From positions 62,001 to 126,000 of the forward strand of contig JAFLTL010000002.1 in NCBI GenBank assembly GCA_022510505.1: DNA of 64,000 nucleotides, written 5' to 3'. This DNA comes from Muribaculaceae bacterium. Lineage in GTDB: Bacteria > Bacteroidota > Bacteroidia > Bacteroidales > Muribaculaceae. Numbering within the stretch: position 1 is the stretch's first letter; every line of letters begins with the position of its first letter. The notes below the pieces were generated by a model. The model ran no database searches and was not told the DNA's origin. It saw only the letters and a list, made by a program, of their open reading frames with translations. Below, piece after piece: positions 62,202 through 64,000 of the stretch. The position numbers and the translations under genes were made by a program.

Positions 62202-63292
62202 ATATCACGAAACCCATCATAATAAGCTTAGCGCTGATAACAGGTTTCTCAGTTCACTCTCAAACGACTCAAAAGTTATCGGCAACCAAGGCAAACGATT
62301 TTGCATTAATCTACAGTTTGCCCGAAACAGTCATTGACATTACTATAGTAAGTCGGAAAACAGTTCAAGAACCGGGAGAGTTCTATCAATATGCAAAAAG
62401 GATACTTAACGCCGACAATCCTATCAGTTCTTCATCAGTTTCTTATAGTATCGATAAAGTCATTATATCTACCCATGGTGAGCCTAACAAAGATGAACGG
62501 TATGCGGTAAAATTCAGTTCAGGTTCCACACCCTTTATATTACTTTCTCCAGACAACATACCTTTGGCTGTAAACACCGAAGATATTTATGAAACAGTGA
62601 AAGTCGAGACTCCTGAACCTGAGACAGCTGAGCCGACTCCTCTTCAGAATGCTGCAGCCCAGCAAGTGATGAACGAGGATATGCTTAGAAGCACAACACC
62701 CTTGAAGAAAGCTCAAGCGGCCGCCGAGAATTTATACGCAATTAGAGAAAGCCGCAGTGAATTATTGACAGGGCAGGCCGAGCAAATGCCACCCGATGGC
62801 CAGGCGATGCAGTTAATACTTGACAACTTGAATGCCCAGGAAGCTGCTTTGACTGCAATGTTCATGGGTACCACCCAAACTTCTACGCAGGTTACTCACT
62901 TCACATATATTCCCAAGAGCGCAGACCGACAGGTCAATGGTTATGTAATAGCACGCCTTTCTCAACTCGATGGAATTGTGGACGCCGATGATCTATCGGG
63001 AGAGCCCATTAGAATTGATTATAAAGTGACTCAGCAAGGAGAGATGCCTAAAAATGATAAAGGAGTAGAACTCTCTTTCCCCAAAAACGGATTTGCCTAT
63101 TGCATTCCCGGAAAAGCTGAAATAAAAGTTTCCTACGAAGGAACCACTTTAGCCCAGAAATCGTTGAATGTTGCCCAAGCCGGTGTAATCTACGGACTCG
63201 CTCCAAATAGCTTTACCGACAAAAAATCACCGATGTATCTTATTTTCGACCCATCGACAGGAGCGGCGGTGGAAATCGGAGCGGTAAAATAA
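62198..63292 (+). CDS. DUF4831-family exported protein
   Basis: A 364-residue protein with a Sec signal (MNITKPIIISLALITGFSVH, SQ). The mature part (LSATKANDFALIYSLPETVI, then GEFYQYAKRILN) is the DUF4831 signature. Also visible are KKAQAAAENLYAIRESRSEL followed by LLTGQAEQMPPDGQAMQLIL, and the C-terminal YLIFDPSTGAAVEIG. It is found in Bacteroidetes as a periplasmic or surface protein of unknown role. It is translationally coupled to nnr. Confidence 0.85.
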   Translation: MNITKPIIISLALITGFSVHSQTTQKLSATKANDFALIYSLPETVIDITIVSRKTVQEPGEFYQYAKRILNADNPISSSSVSYSIDKVIISTHGEPNKDERYAVKFSSGSTPFILLSPDNIPLAVNTEDIYETVKVETPEPETAEPTPLQNAAAQQVMNEDMLRSTTPLKKAQAAAENLYAIRESRSELLTGQAEQMPPDGQAMQLILDNLNAQEAALTAMFMGTTQTSTQVTHFTYIPKSADRQVNGYVIARLSQLDGIVDADDLSGEPIRIDYKVTQQGEMPKNDKGVELSFPKNGFAYCIPGKAEIKVSYEGTTLAQKSLNVAQAGVIYGLAPNSFTDKKSPMYLIFDPSTGAAVEIGAVK

Positions 63293-63338
63293 ACGAATAA
63301 TATAAAATAGTTCAATAAATCCAATACCAATCACTAAC

Positions 63339-64000
63339 ATGTTCATAGACACAGAAAAAGGCAGCCGACTTTATTTATTCTCAATAGTGTTGGTTGCAAT
63401 ATTAGGCGGTTTGCTCTTCGGATATGACACAGCGGTCATATCAGGAGCTGAAAAAGGCTTGCAGGCTTATTTTCTAGGAGCTAAGGATTTTGTCTACACC
63501 GATTATATTCACGGCATCACTTCGTCAAGCGCCCTTCTGGGATGTATACTGGGATCAGCCCTATCGGGATGGTTTGCAACATCTCTTGGGCGAAAGAAGA
63601 CATTGATTATCGCCGGCTTCTTCTTCTTCATCTCAGCTTTGGGTAGTTACTATCCTGAATTCTTATTCTTCGAGAAAGGCAACCCTGATTTCAGCTTGCT
63701 AATCGCTTTTAATATATATCGTATCATTGGTGGTGTTGGAGTAGGTCTTGCTTCAGCTATTTGCCCGATGTATATCGCAGAGGTTTCTCCTTCAAAATTA
63801 CGTGGTACCCTTGTATCATGGAATCAGTTTGCCATCATTTTTGGTCAACTTGTAGTATATTTCGTGAATTTCCTGATATTGGGTGAACACACCAATCCCA
63901 TTATTGAAAAAATCGGACATGGTGTTTATTCAGTTGCAGCCGAATCAGACCCTTGGACCATTTCAATGGGATGGCGCTACATGTTCGGAAGTGAAAGCAT
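63339..64000 (+). CDS. xylE: Sugar:H+ symporter, XylE-like MFS, partial
   Basis: An open frame from ATG 63339 that leaves the window; about 220 residues are visible of about 480. LYLFSIVLVAILGGLLFGYD followed by TAVISGAEKG is the XylE/GLUT first-helix signature. ATSLGRKKTLIIAG holds the loop 2-3 motif and RIIGGVGVGLASAICPMYIA with EVSPSKLRGTLVSWNQ the sugar-transporter signatures. It probably takes up xylose or a similar sugar; specificity cannot be fixed. Confidence 0.92.
   Translation, partial: MFIDTEKGSRLYLFSIVLVAILGGLLFGYDTAVISGAEKGLQAYFLGAKDFVYTDYIHGITSSSALLGCILGSALSGWFATSLGRKKTLIIAGFFFFISALGSYYPEFLFFEKGNPDFSLLIAFNIYRIIGGVGVGLASAICPMYIAEVSPSKLRGTLVSWNQFAIIFGQLVVYFVNFLILGEHTNPIIEKIGHGVYSVAAESDPWTISMGWRYMFGSES

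Overview
The window is a chromosome segment of a Bacteroidales bacterium, most likely a Muribaculaceae-type gut commensal (the family is an inference). Many genes are preceded by the Bacteroidetes -7 element TAnnTTTG rather than an E. coli-type -10 box. There is a complete type V (FimA/Mfa1-type) fimbrial operon, a PorQ-like type IX secretion protein, many lipoproteins with an early lipobox Cys, and the gene order of a Bacteroidales core genome. No tRNA, rRNA, CRISPR array, transposase or integrase gene was recognised.

Layout. 1-3250: partial membrane acyltransferase, an unrecognised 505-residue protein, and two tandem-repeat tracts (7 x 9 bp and 20 x 7 bp). 3254-4072: SPOUT/TrmH-type RNA methyltransferase. 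4073-13489: accessory block with a candidate structured RNA, a small HTH protein, a membrane-anchored Ser/Thr kinase, a divergently transcribed DNA-binding protein, a TerB-like protein, three lipoproteins, a uracil-DNA-glycosylase-like protein, a K+-channel-like protein and a tiny two-helix membrane protein. A 44-bp duplicate of the 3' end of the methyltransferase gene lies at 13490-13533. The block is therefore bounded by direct repeats and looks like an island inserted at the gene's 3' end.

13637-28372: ten-gene minus-strand fimbrial operon, in transcription order DUF3575 barrel, DUF3868/OmpA/TPR protein, Mfa1-like stalk subunit, Mfa2/FimB-like anchor and six further fimbrillin-type lipoproteins. 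28729-30393: an AAA ATPase with DUF4143-type C-terminus behind two palindromes, then a truncated ADP-ribosylglycohydrolase remnant. 30435-36468: small surface-glycan/lipid cluster (ATP-grasp, GT8, polysaccharide deacetylase, LpxL-like acyltransferase, UDP-sugar epimerase, GT92). 36666-41769: cmk, porQ, two FKBP isomerases and typA.

42031-63292: mostly housekeeping genes on the plus strand: DUF349 protein, sugar transferase, K+ channel, panC-panD, ffh, folD, a ThiE-like protein, a flippase-like membrane protein, ispE, grpE-dnaJ, an NlpC/P60 hydrolase, ligA, rho with a long disordered N-terminal region, ybaK, aroC, a radical SAM protein, nnr and a DUF4831 protein. A XylE-like sugar symporter runs off the right edge.

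The best candidate for an undescribed system is the kinase/TerB/lipoprotein/channel island at 4073-13489. Its parts fit a membrane-stress or phage-defence module with kinase signalling at the inner membrane, but no function can be proved from sequence alone.
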